Origin: Patescibacteria group bacterium UBA661
Lineage (GTDB): Bacteria > Patescibacteriota > Minisyncoccia > Phycocordibacterales > UBA918
NCBI GenBank assembly: GCA_002299465.1
Contig: DBNX01000011.1
Location: 23,910 to 44,104, forward strand
Length of the DNA: 20,195 nt
Direction of reading: 5' to 3'
The notes beneath the pieces are model-generated. The model made no database searches and was not told the origin of the DNA. It saw only the letters and a program-made list of their open reading frames with translations. Position numbers and translations under genes: made by a program. Positions within the stretch are counted from its first letter, which is position 1. Every line of letters begins with the position of its first letter. This document shows positions 1-6,283 of this stretch, in pieces.

Positions 1-32
1 CGGGGCGACACCTTTGGTGTCGCCCCGCTTTT
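1..32 (+). terminator. Rho-independent terminator at left edge
   Basis: A perfect 12-bp stem (1-12 with 16-27) closed by a 3-nt TTT loop is followed by TTTT at 29-32. The T-run lies on the plus strand, so it probably ends a plus-strand gene left of the window. The stem also lies downstream of the minus-strand hydrolase gene and may serve both directions. The stem sequence is close to that of the hairpin at 1687-1715. Confidence 0.75.
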
Positions 33-85
33 AGTTACCCCACCCACCTCACCACCTCACCTTCCAGCCACCCCAGCCTCTATTT

Positions 86-973
86 TCACTCCCGCCAGAC
101 TCGCTTTCCATCACTCTTAAAAACAATCGTTCCCAACTCAGCGGTATTTACAATTTGGCTACCGTGTCGCTCTAGGCGTTCCACCACTTCCCGATGCGGA
201 TGTCCGTACCGATTATCAAGCCCTGCCGACACCACCGCGTAACGCGGTGTTACCGCCTGCAAAAAAGATTCCGCTGTTGACGTACGCGACCCGTGGTGAG
301 CCACCTTAAGCACCTCACTTTCGAGCGCTGCGCCGTAAGTACGAGCTAGGTATTCTTCCAATCCAACAAAAATGTCCCCAGTGAACATAAACTCAATTTC
401 CCCGTACTGCAATTGGGCTACGATTGACGCCTGATTACTGTCCCAATCTGCTGCCACTCCAGCTGGTGAAAAAATCCGCAACGTCGTTGTCGCCCCCAGC
501 TTAATCACATCGCCAGCTTGGGCTATGTGGAGCGTGGAGTTTTCTTGCGCTGCTGCCAAAGTAAAAGCTGCCGCCACGGCGGTTTCGTTTTCGTTATCAG
601 TACGAACAATCTGATCCACCTCATACCGCACCAAAACATCCACCAAACCACCGATATGATCTTTATCCGGATGTGTCGCCACAATCATAGCAAGCGAGCG
701 ATCCCACCACGGCATCACTTCTGGCAAAGCTCGGAGCACACTAGCGTCCGGTCCGCCGTCAATAAGCAACTGTATTCCATCTGGAGTTTCAATAAAAATA
801 GCGTCCCCCTGACCAACATCCAAAAACGCCACCTTCAGTACCGCCGCCGGCTCTTCCCACCAAAAAATACTGCCCACATTAACATCGCCAACACTCTGGC
901 TACCGAGAAACACCAGCACTCCCAACAAACCCCCGAGGACAATTCCCCGCCCCTGCCCATTCCAGCCATTCAT
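86..973 (-). CDS. ComEC/Rec2-type metallo-beta-lactamase hydrolase, detached domain
   Basis: A 295-residue protein with one N-terminal membrane segment (about residues 10-26) and then a metallo-beta-lactamase domain like the one normally at the C-terminus of ComEC. Visible motifs are FLDVGQGDAIFI (50-61), LLIDGG (69-74), the metal-binding THPDKDHIGG (100-109), a later MFTGDI and a KVAHHGSRTS block. In ComEC proteins this domain is thought to degrade the non-transported DNA strand. The matching membrane channel is the minus-strand gene at 1659-3302, and superoxide dismutase lies between them on the opposite strand. The ATG at 973 is chosen over an upstream in-frame TTG at 994 because an extended -10 box (TGGCATAAT) lies between the two, 9 nt before the ATG. 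It could instead be a stand-alone MBL hydrolase of the same superfamily; DNA cleavage is inferred. Confidence 0.85.
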   Translation of the reverse strand: MNGWNGQGRGIVLGGLLGVLVFLGSQSVGDVNVGSIFWWEEPAAVLKVAFLDVGQGDAIFIETPDGIQLLIDGGPDASVLRALPEVMPWWDRSLAMIVATHPDKDHIGGLVDVLVRYEVDQIVRTDNENETAVAAAFTLAAAQENSTLHIAQAGDVIKLGATTTLRIFSPAGVAADWDSNQASIVAQLQYGEIEFMFTGDIFVGLEEYLARTYGAALESEVLKVAHHGSRTSTAESFLQAVTPRYAVVSAGLDNRYGHPHREVVERLERHGSQIVNTAELGTIVFKSDGKRVWRE

Positions 974-982
974 ACTCCCCGT

Positions 983-991
983 ATTATGCCA
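983..991 (-). promoter_or_regulatory. Extended -10 promoter of the MBL hydrolase gene
   Basis: On the minus strand TGG is followed by CATAAT, five of six matches to the -10 consensus, and ends 9 nt before the ATG at 973. The predicted transcript would have a leader of about 2-3 nt. No good -35 box is visible. Confidence 0.45.
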
Positions 992-1016
992 CAAAGAAAC
1001 CCTCGCCTCCCGAATA

Positions 1017-1043
1017 GTTTACCTAAAGTTACCTTAGGTAAAC
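1017..1043. promoter_or_regulatory. Inverted repeat, putative operator of the SOD gene
   Basis: Perfect 10-bp arms GTTTACCTAA (1017-1026) and TTAGGTAAAC (1034-1043) are separated by 7 nt. The repeat covers the expected -35 zone of the superoxide dismutase promoter and lies in the divergent region shared with the MBL hydrolase gene. The half-sites ACCTAA and TTAGGT resemble those bound by DtxR/IdeR-type iron or manganese regulators, but they are in the opposite order to the classical IdeR site. The regulator is therefore unassigned. Confidence 0.55.
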
Positions 1044-1056
1044 TCTCAAAAAAATC

Positions 1057-1065
1057 TGTTATACT
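1057..1065 (+). promoter_or_regulatory. Extended -10 promoter of the SOD gene
   Basis: TGT followed by TATACT (1060-1065), an extended -10 element, lies 21 nt before the SOD ATG. Transcription should start near 1072. The region where a -35 box would sit is occupied by the inverted repeat at 1017-1043. Confidence 0.6.
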
Positions 1066-1086
1066 AAAGCCAGTCCACACAAAAAT

Positions 1087-1662
1087 ATGTATTACACACC
1101 AAAAACTTTTAATGTACCGGCTCTTACTGGCATTAGTCGCGAGACGATTGACGAGCACATTGGTCTTTATAATGGTTATGTTAAACACGCCAATTTGATT
1201 CGCGAAAAAATTGCCGCTTACAGCCACGATCCCGACAACAACGCTTACGCCATGGGTGAAATGCAAAGACGGTTTGGTTTTGAGTTTGGTGGTATGCGCA
1301 ATCACGAATACTACTTCACTCAATTTGAAGACGGTGCTAAGCCCCTACCCTCTGGTAAATTAAAAGATTTGTTCGTAACCCAGTGGGGTAGTGTCGAAGC
1401 TTGGCACGAACGCTTCTTGAAAATTGCGCTGACTCGCGGTGTGGGTTGGGCAATGCTCTATTTTGACAAACAAACCAACCAACTTATTGAAACTTGGGTG
1501 GACGAACAACATCTCGGTCAACTAGCTGATCTTAATATTATCCTCGCTCTCGATATGTGGGAACATTCTTACCTGCGTGATTACCCGCCGAGTCGCAAAC
1601 AGGAATACGTGAATGCTTTTTTTGCTAACCTCAACTGGGAAGTAGTTGCCGACCGTCTTTAG
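1087..1662 (+). CDS. sod: Superoxide dismutase, Fe/Mn family
   Basis: A 191-residue enzyme that dismutates superoxide to oxygen and hydrogen peroxide in the cytoplasm; no signal peptide is visible. By alignment with the family the metal ligands are His24, His73, Asp156 and His160 (in ALDMWEHSYL). Tyr31 (in LYNGYV) matches the gateway tyrosine, and GVGWAML (118-124) matches the conserved GSGWA segment. The first ligand helix is one residue shorter than in E. coli SodA and lacks the HHxKHH pattern, a variant I associate with CPR bacteria. Gly69 in FGGMRNH resembles manganese enzymes, while His142 near the position of the usual outer-sphere Gln recalls other SOD subgroups. Metal preference cannot be decided. 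The ATG at 1087 follows an extended -10 promoter and an inverted repeat. The stop codon is TAG, and it overlaps the 3' end of convergent comEC by 4 nt. Confidence 0.93.
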   Translation: MYYTPKTFNVPALTGISRETIDEHIGLYNGYVKHANLIREKIAAYSHDPDNNAYAMGEMQRRFGFEFGGMRNHEYYFTQFEDGAKPLPSGKLKDLFVTQWGSVEAWHERFLKIALTRGVGWAMLYFDKQTNQLIETWVDEQHLGQLADLNIILALDMWEHSYLRDYPPSRKQEYVNAFFANLNWEVVADRL

Positions 1663-3302
1663 CGAAAAAAGCTGGGGGTGTTTTCCGGCGGGGCGACCCT
1701 TGGGGTCGCCCCGCCTTTTTGATCGCCGCCCATCCCCACCCCTGATTTTATTGGCGCATCAAACTCTTCTTTAATAGTCCACCCGGTTAAATCTGTTGTC
1801 TGTTGGTTGCTGGGAGTTAACAATGCCTGATTGTTTTCTAAACCAGATTCCAGCGGTCGATAGCGCAACAACCAAAAAATACCAAGTGCGTACGCTAAGT
1901 AAAGTAGCGCCATTCCCAAAAAAGTGAAAGTAGGTACCGCCGCTGCCGCCAACGGCCACGCCGCAAAATACTCAGCCAAAGTAATGATATAAAGCAAACT
2001 AAAATAAGCCGGCACTGCCGCTACCGGCGCCAGTACTGGCAGTACCATCCCCAACATTCCTAAAATAAAAGTGGTAAACATCGCTATTGGCACCATCGGC
2101 AATACCAACATATTGACCAAAACCCCCACCAAGGAAACTTGCCCGATTTGATACATCAGGAGAGGCAGTACCGCTATCTGAGTGCTAATCGTAGCCGCAA
2201 AAAACTGCCTCAGTTGCAGTCGCTCTGGCACAAACGGCGCCAGCATCGCTACGTAGGGCGCTAGTATGATAAGACCAAACGTGGCTAAAAAAGATAGCTG
2301 AAAACCTAAATCAAAAAGCAACAAAGACGGATTGATGAGAAGCATAATTGCCCCTGCCACACACAAGGCCCGGAGCGCTAAATAACGCCGCCCAGTCGCT
2401 TCCGCAAACAACATAATGCCCGCCATAATACAGGCGCGTAACACCGTCGCGGACAAACCCACCATCAAGGCGAAGGCAGCGATCCCCAACACCCCCGCCA
2501 CAAACTTAGCGCGCACCGAAAGAAACGAACCCAAAATAAAAGTTATGAAAATAACCACCAGCATTATGTTGTACCCCGAAAGCACCACAATATGAATGAT
2601 GCCCGTCTCGCGAAAAGCCGTCTCGAGTTCCTCACCAAGCGCCTGCCGCACTCCCAACAATAAACCCGCACCCAAACCCGCGGTCGGTTCGGGTAGGTAC
2701 TCGTTAAGCTCCGTTAAAAAATTTTGCTTGAAAGTCAGTAGCTGGTAAATCAACCAATTACCTTCCCCCGCCCCAATCACGGCAACCTCGGCAAAACTAA
2801 TCTGGTATTCCACCCCACGCGCTAACAAATACTGCGGGTAGTCGAAAGTTCGCCCCAAGTCAGTAATAAAAACTTCAGGTTCTCGGAGCACTCCCACCAC
2901 ACGCACCACATCACCATAAAAAACCCGGGCGTGACGATCGGTGGTTACCAGCAAAAGATCGTCGCCCACACGAACGTAAAGTTGCAGAGTCGCCTCTCTA
3001 GCCATCGGCTCACGTGTCACCGTACCGGTTAAATCAACTTGTTCACCAACTTGCTGAGCTAAGACCGAGAGTCCAAATTGCGCTTGGTGAATTTCTGCAC
3101 GCCACGCCCCTAAAGCTAAAATCATTATCAGCAAACATCCGCCCAACCAAATCTGCTTACCGGTCCGCAGCCAAAACAAGAGTAAGAACAAAACACTCCC
3201 ACCCAGCCCAACAAAAATAGTTGTCTCTAAAGTGAGGAGAGTACCCACAGCCACCCCTATGAGGAGAGCGACAAAACCAAGGTAGAGGTACGTCGCCGGC
3301 AT
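1659..3302 (-). CDS. comEC: ComEC/Rec2 DNA-uptake channel, lacking the MBL domain
   Basis: A 547-residue polytopic membrane protein. Three hydrophobic helices lie in the first 65 residues, followed by a DUF4131-like region with TGTVTREP, GVLREPE and FDYPQYLLARGVEY, and then the competence domain from about 205 to 480 with many membrane helices. HIVVLSGYNIML near residue 240 matches the H(x)4SG(x)N signature of ComEC. The family transports single-stranded DNA across the cytoplasmic membrane during transformation. Unlike full-length ComEC it ends after the last helix, without the C-terminal hydrolase, which is a separate gene at 86-973. The ATG at 3302 is 10 nt after the RNase H stop, so the two are probably cotranscribed. 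The last 30 or so residues are Gly/Pro-rich and encoded across the SOD terminator; they are unlikely to be structural. Confidence 0.9.
   Translation of the reverse strand: MPATYLYLGFVALLIGVAVGTLLTLETTIFVGLGGSVLFLLLFWLRTGKQIWLGGCLLIMILALGAWRAEIHQAQFGLSVLAQQVGEQVDLTGTVTREPMAREATLQLYVRVGDDLLLVTTDRHARVFYGDVVRVVGVLREPEVFITDLGRTFDYPQYLLARGVEYQISFAEVAVIGAGEGNWLIYQLLTFKQNFLTELNEYLPEPTAGLGAGLLLGVRQALGEELETAFRETGIIHIVVLSGYNIMLVVIFITFILGSFLSVRAKFVAGVLGIAAFALMVGLSATVLRACIMAGIMLFAEATGRRYLALRALCVAGAIMLLINPSLLLFDLGFQLSFLATFGLIILAPYVAMLAPFVPERLQLRQFFAATISTQIAVLPLLMYQIGQVSLVGVLVNMLVLPMVPIAMFTTFILGMLGMVLPVLAPVAAVPAYFSLLYIITLAEYFAAWPLAAAAVPTFTFLGMALLYLAYALGIFWLLRYRPLESGLENNQALLTPSNQQTTDLTGWTIKEEFDAPIKSGVGMGGDQKGGATPRVAPPENTPSFFR
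1687..1720 (+). terminator. Terminator of the SOD gene, inside the comEC 3' end
   Basis: A perfect 13-bp stem (1687-1699 with 1703-1715), loop TTG, then five T. It lies 24 nt after the SOD stop codon. Because the convergent comEC frame stays open to 1659, the same DNA encodes part of the ComEC C-terminal tail. Confidence 0.85.
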
Positions 3303-3312
3303 AAACCGTTAG

Positions 3313-3732
3313 CTACTTGCCATCGAGTGCTTCGTTGACAAGTCGATCCGCTTCTTTGTTTTGCGCTCTTGGCACATGCGTAAAAACTACCTGCGGAAAA
3401 CTCGCCACCCGCTGGTTGTGAATTACTATAAACAGCGGCACTAAGCCCGGCTCTTTAATTTGATACTCACCAGAAAGCTGTTTTTTTACCAACTCACTAT
3501 CGAGACGAATTTCAAACTGCATAGTTTTTGTCTTTTTTCCGTAAATTTGTTTCAGAGTTTCGAGAGCCAGCACCACGGCGTAATACTCGGCAAAATTATT
3601 AGTGGCGTTACCAATTGTCTGTTTCGCTTCACGTACTACCTTTCCAGTAAAATCAGTAATATAAACTCCCACCGCCGCTGGTCCGGGGTTACCCCGCGAC
3701 CCACCATCAGTATTTACGTAGATTTTTTCCAT
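3313..3732 (-). CDS. rnhA: Ribonuclease HI family protein
   Basis: A 139-residue RNase H fold enzyme that cuts the RNA strand of RNA-DNA hybrids. The DEDD catalytic set is visible: Asp9 in NTDGGSRGNPGPAA, Glu49 in NNFAEYYAV, Asp78 in RLDSELV and Asp129 in NKEADRLVNEAL. The length fits single-domain RNase HI without a hybrid-binding domain. The protein is probably cytoplasmic and acts in primer removal or R-loop repair. It is the first gene of a pair with comEC, 10 nt apart. The ATG at 3732 lies only 6 nt downstream of an extended -10 box, predicting a leaderless mRNA. The stop is TAG, one of two clear TAG terminations nearby. Confidence 0.92.
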   Translation of the reverse strand: MEKIYVNTDGGSRGNPGPAAVGVYITDFTGKVVREAKQTIGNATNNFAEYYAVVLALETLKQIYGKKTKTMQFEIRLDSELVKKQLSGEYQIKEPGLVPLFIVIHNQRVASFPQVVFTHVPRAQNKEADRLVNEALDGK

Positions 3733-3738
3733 AGCGAC

Positions 3739-3747
3739 AGTATAACA
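3739..3747 (-). promoter_or_regulatory. Extended -10 promoter of rnhA-comEC
   Basis: On the minus strand TGT is followed by TATACT (3739-3744), then 6 nt and the ATG. The usual start point would fall on the ATG itself, giving a leaderless transcript. No convincing -35 box is seen. Confidence 0.55.
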
Positions 3748-3759
3748 CTAAAAACAGAC

Positions 3760-3787
3760 TTGCTTTCAGAGAAAAAATCAGTACAGT
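3760..3787 (+). promoter_or_regulatory. Candidate sigma70 promoter of the 66-residue ORF
   Basis: TTGCTT (3760-3765) and TACAGT (3782-3787) are separated by 16 nt, upstream of the small plus-strand gene at 3841. Matches are moderate. It is divergent from the rnhA promoter about 20 bp away. Confidence 0.35.
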
Positions 3788-3840
3788 GGTAGTCTTGTTC
3801 TTTTTTCAGAATTTCTCAACTTACACCACTAAGAGGTCGT

Positions 3841-4041
3841 ATGCCCCCAAACCCAAGCCGACTTGACTCATCTACACTGAGGGTCGTTCGTTACGACCCC
3901 AAAAGCGGTGAAACCGTCTTCCACCGCGCTCTTGCCGAGATGGTGGCGACCGGTTGGAAATTTTTTGGTTCTTGGTGCGAAACAAACAAGCAACGCCCGT
4001 CGGTTGTCGAAATTTATTTCACAAAAACCCGATCGCGCTAA
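3841..4041 (+). CDS. Small uncharacterised protein (66 aa)
   Basis: Not recognised. The product is a 66-residue, basic, soluble-looking protein with one Cys. Its likely pattern is strand (LRVVRYD and ETVF), helix (HRALAEMVATGW), strand (KFFGSWCE), strand (VVEIYFTK). The helix ending in Gly-Trp and followed by a strand loosely recalls DUF4177-type small proteins, but this is only a resemblance. Support for a real gene: AAGAGG sits 4 nt before the ATG, a candidate promoter lies upstream, and a terminator starts 27 nt after the TAA. It is flanked by divergent rnhA and convergent recJ, so it is a single-gene unit. An overlapping longer frame at 3908-4336 runs through the terminator and into recJ and is not credible. 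Confidence 0.65.
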   Translation: MPPNPSRLDSSTLRVVRYDPKSGETVFHRALAEMVATGWKFFGSWCETNKQRPSVVEIYFTKTRSR

Positions 4042-4068
4042 CCCCACCGAGTTATGCCCCCTTTGGTT

Positions 4069-4099
4069 AAAGCCGTCTTTTGTGACGGCTTTTCATTTT
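4069..4099 (+). terminator. Terminator between the small ORF and recJ
   Basis: A 9-bp perfect stem AAAGCCGTC (4069-4077) with GACGGCTTT (4084-4092), a 6-nt loop, and a T-rich tail (TTTTCATTTT counting from the stem end). It ends the 66-residue ORF transcript. The recJ stop codon begins right after the stem on the other strand, so it may also help end recJ. Confidence 0.75.
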
Positions 4100-5793
4100 A
4101 AGATCTCAATAATCCGCAATCTGGTTTGTTGTCGATTCATAAAAAAACTTTCTTCTAAATGTACCAACATCGACAGTGGTTCTTGCGGGCGAGGAATCTT
4201 AGCGAACTGTTCCGGGGTACGAAAAAAAGCAATTGCTTCCTTAGCCATTCCAGTGGTGGCAAAAACCAATTTGGTGTGTTCTTGGCTTTTCCCAAACACA
4301 GTTACCGACTGCGGAGTCACCATTTTTAATAAATAAACCGGCTTCGGATTATCACAACCAAACGGTCCGCAACGCTTTTGTGCTGCTAGTAGTGTGGGCT
4401 TAATATCATCTAGGGCTAATTCTTGATCCACAACCACCGGCTCTACCACTGACGCCATTTCACCTAGACGAAACATGGCGTCTTGAAGAATCTCGTTTAG
4501 ATTGTGTATGTGTTCAGAAAGGACCGAAAAACCACCCGAAGCGTGGTGTCCGCCAAATTCAGAAAAAATCGCTGCCGCCTCAGTCATAATTTTTACCACA
4601 CTCATCCCACCTCCCGCGCGACACGAACCTTTATACACACCATTACCATCTCGACCCCAGAGAAAAGCGGGGCGGTTGTATTCTTCAGCTAGTTTGTTAG
4701 CAGCCAATCCCACTAGAGACGGTCGCCAATCCGGATTACCCATCACTAACACGGGCGGAATGTTTTCTAATAATGCTAAGCGTTGGTGTAACTCCTTGGT
4801 CATTTGTGCGACCGCGATTTTTCGTTCTTGATTGAGTTGTTCTAATTGTCGCACTCGTGCCGCCGCTTCCGCTTCGTCTTTGGTTGCCAACAAGATAAAC
4901 GCCCCTTCCGGATCATCCATCCGCGAAGCGGCGTTGATACGAGGGCCGATCGTAAAGCCAATATCATCTTCGGTTAGATGTTGCTGACTGGCTTTTTGTT
5001 TTTGTAAAAGCTGCTGTAACCCCGGGCGTCTTGATTTTCGCAATACCGTCAGTCCGTAGTGAGCAAAAACTCGATTCTCATCGCGTAAAGGCACTAGATC
5101 AGCAATCGTTGCTAAACCCACCATATCTAACCACCATTTTTCTTGACCCACGGTGATGGCAAAATCTCCCCGCGCTATGAGGGCCTGCACCAATTTAAAA
5201 ACCACCGCTGCTCCACACAATCCAGAAAATGGGTAAGTAGTACCGATCTTTGGATTAACCACAGCCAGAGCATTAGGCAACGTGGCTTTTGGTTCGTGGT
5301 GATCAGTAATAATGACATTAATACCTAAATCATTAGCACGATCAACGGCTTCATTGTCGGTGGTGCCACAGTCGATGGTAATAATCAGCGCTGGGGCTTG
5401 TGTCTCTTTTAGTTTATTAACCGCTTTAACACTCAGACCAAAACCATCATAATGACGATGCGGAATGTGATTATAAAAATTGGCAAAACCAACGGTCGTG
5501 AAAAAATCGTGCAGGACAACGGCACCCGGGATACCATCGCAGTCATAATCACTGTAAATGACAATTCGTTCGTTCTGCTTTAACGCTTTTAGAATTCTCT
5601 CCACTGCCACCGTCATATCATTTAACAGAAATGGGTTATGCAGATGTTCTTCGTAGGAAGGTTGTAAAAATAATTCTGCCGCCACCTTATCAACAATACC
5701 GCGATTGTACAAAAGCTGTTGCAGCCAAGTATCATATTGGGCTAATTCTTGCTTGACGTTATCGGGAACAAGGTTGCAGAGAGTGTAGGGCAT
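4093..5793 (-). CDS. recJ: Single-stranded-DNA exonuclease RecJ
   Basis: A 566-residue DHH-family 5'-3' exonuclease acting on single-stranded DNA in recombination and mismatch or base-excision repair. The DHH phosphoesterase core shows SDYDCDGIPG (81-90), TIDCG with Asp141, and ITDHHEP with Asp164-His165-His166. GPRINAASRMDDP follows, then a DHHA1 domain with GSCRAGGGMS and FGGHHASGGFSV. The last 100 or so residues fit the C-terminal OB-fold. The length is normal for the family. The ATG at 5793 is the start; it is divergent from the HIT gene with 48 nt between start codons. A weak -10-like TACGAT lies 7 nt before the ATG. With ComEC and RNase H nearby it may process imported DNA, but general repair is the safer role. 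Confidence 0.93.
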   Translation of the reverse strand: MPYTLCNLVPDNVKQELAQYDTWLQQLLYNRGIVDKVAAELFLQPSYEEHLHNPFLLNDMTVAVERILKALKQNERIVIYSDYDCDGIPGAVVLHDFFTTVGFANFYNHIPHRHYDGFGLSVKAVNKLKETQAPALIITIDCGTTDNEAVDRANDLGINVIITDHHEPKATLPNALAVVNPKIGTTYPFSGLCGAAVVFKLVQALIARGDFAITVGQEKWWLDMVGLATIADLVPLRDENRVFAHYGLTVLRKSRRPGLQQLLQKQKASQQHLTEDDIGFTIGPRINAASRMDDPEGAFILLATKDEAEAAARVRQLEQLNQERKIAVAQMTKELHQRLALLENIPPVLVMGNPDWRPSLVGLAANKLAEEYNRPAFLWGRDGNGVYKGSCRAGGGMSVVKIMTEAAAIFSEFGGHHASGGFSVLSEHIHNLNEILQDAMFRLGEMASVVEPVVVDQELALDDIKPTLLAAQKRCGPFGCDNPKPVYLLKMVTPQSVTVFGKSQEHTKLVFATTGMAKEAIAFFRTPEQFAKIPRPQEPLSMLVHLEESFFMNRQQTRLRIIEILK

Positions 5794-5803
5794 GTGCTGT
5801 ATC

Positions 5804-5832
5804 GTAACATAATGATTTTTTTGCGGTATACT
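5804..5832 (+). promoter_or_regulatory. Promoter of the HIT gene
   Basis: GTAACA (5804-5809), 17 nt, TATACT (5827-5832): four and five matches to the -35 and -10 consensus at ideal spacing. The -10 box ends 9 nt before the ATG at 5842, so the message should have almost no leader. Confidence 0.65.
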
Positions 5833-5841
5833 AGAGTTGTG

Positions 5842-6237
5842 ATGGACAGCCTATTCACCAAAATCCTAAAGCGTGAGATTCCCGCGGAAATTATCTATGA
5901 AGACGAATACTCATTTGTTATCCCTGACAAATTCCCTTCGATGCCGGGGCAAATTTTAGTCATTAGCAAACGCCAGACTCCCTACCTACTTGATCTAACG
6001 CCCACCGAATACACTGGTTTGCTGACGACAGTAAACCACGTAGCCCGTGCCCTGGACAAAGCTCTCGGAGCCACTCGTACTTGTTTTGTTATCGAGGGCT
6101 TTGAAGTACCTCACGTTCACGTTCGTCTCTACCCGTGTCAGGAAACTTCTCTGATTCTTGAACCTAGACAGGAGGCAACAGCGACTTCCTTGGCACTCTT
6201 AGCTAAACAAGTGCGGGAGGCTTTGGGTAATGTGTAA
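5842..6237 (+). CDS. HIT-family nucleotide hydrolase, atypical triad
   Basis: A 131-residue histidine-triad protein; the family hydrolyses or transfers nucleoside monophosphates from substrates such as AMP-lysine or ApnA. The fold is recognisable from FTKILKREIPAEIIYEDE (5-22), the PGQILVISK segment (35-43) and VPHVHVRLYP (89-98). His91 and the probable nucleophile His93 are kept, but the third triad position is Arg95, and the usual His of PGHxLVIPKxH is Gln37, with Gln45 at the second. The N-terminal zinc-binding Cys pair of many relatives (CIFC) is absent. The ATG at 5842 is chosen because the frame upstream (to 5749) runs through recJ and the promoter -10 box ends 9 nt before it. The TAA stop forms the first bases of a long hairpin. 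The activity may differ from classical HINT enzymes. Confidence 0.82.
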   Translation: MDSLFTKILKREIPAEIIYEDEYSFVIPDKFPSMPGQILVISKRQTPYLLDLTPTEYTGLLTTVNHVARALDKALGATRTCFVIEGFEVPHVHVRLYPCQETSLILEPRQEATATSLALLAKQVREALGNV

Positions 6238-6273
6238 GCGGCACAGAAATGCTTCGCATTTCTGTGCCGCTTA
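6235..6273. terminator. Long hairpin between convergent HIT and pgk genes
   Basis: A perfect 18-bp stem (6235-6252 with 6256-6273) and a 3-nt TTC loop. It includes the HIT stop codon and ends 10 nt before the end of the pgk frame. There is no T-run on either strand, so it is either a non-canonical bidirectional terminator or an mRNA 3'-end stabiliser. Confidence 0.6.
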
Positions 6274-6283
6274 CCACCCCAAA

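Noticed and set aside
518..1323. Open frames on both strands across the hydrolase 3' part and the start of sod
   Set aside because: They overlap two well-supported genes in other frames, contain low-complexity or unlikely sequence and have no start signals.
3908..4336. 142-residue frame overlapping the small ORF
   Set aside because: It reads through the terminator and antisense to recJ; the 66-residue frame has the ribosome binding site and ends before the terminator.
5749..5841. N-terminal extension of the HIT protein
   Set aside because: It runs through the recJ coding start and the HIT promoter; the -10 box ends 9 nt before the ATG at 5842, and the family N-terminus begins there.
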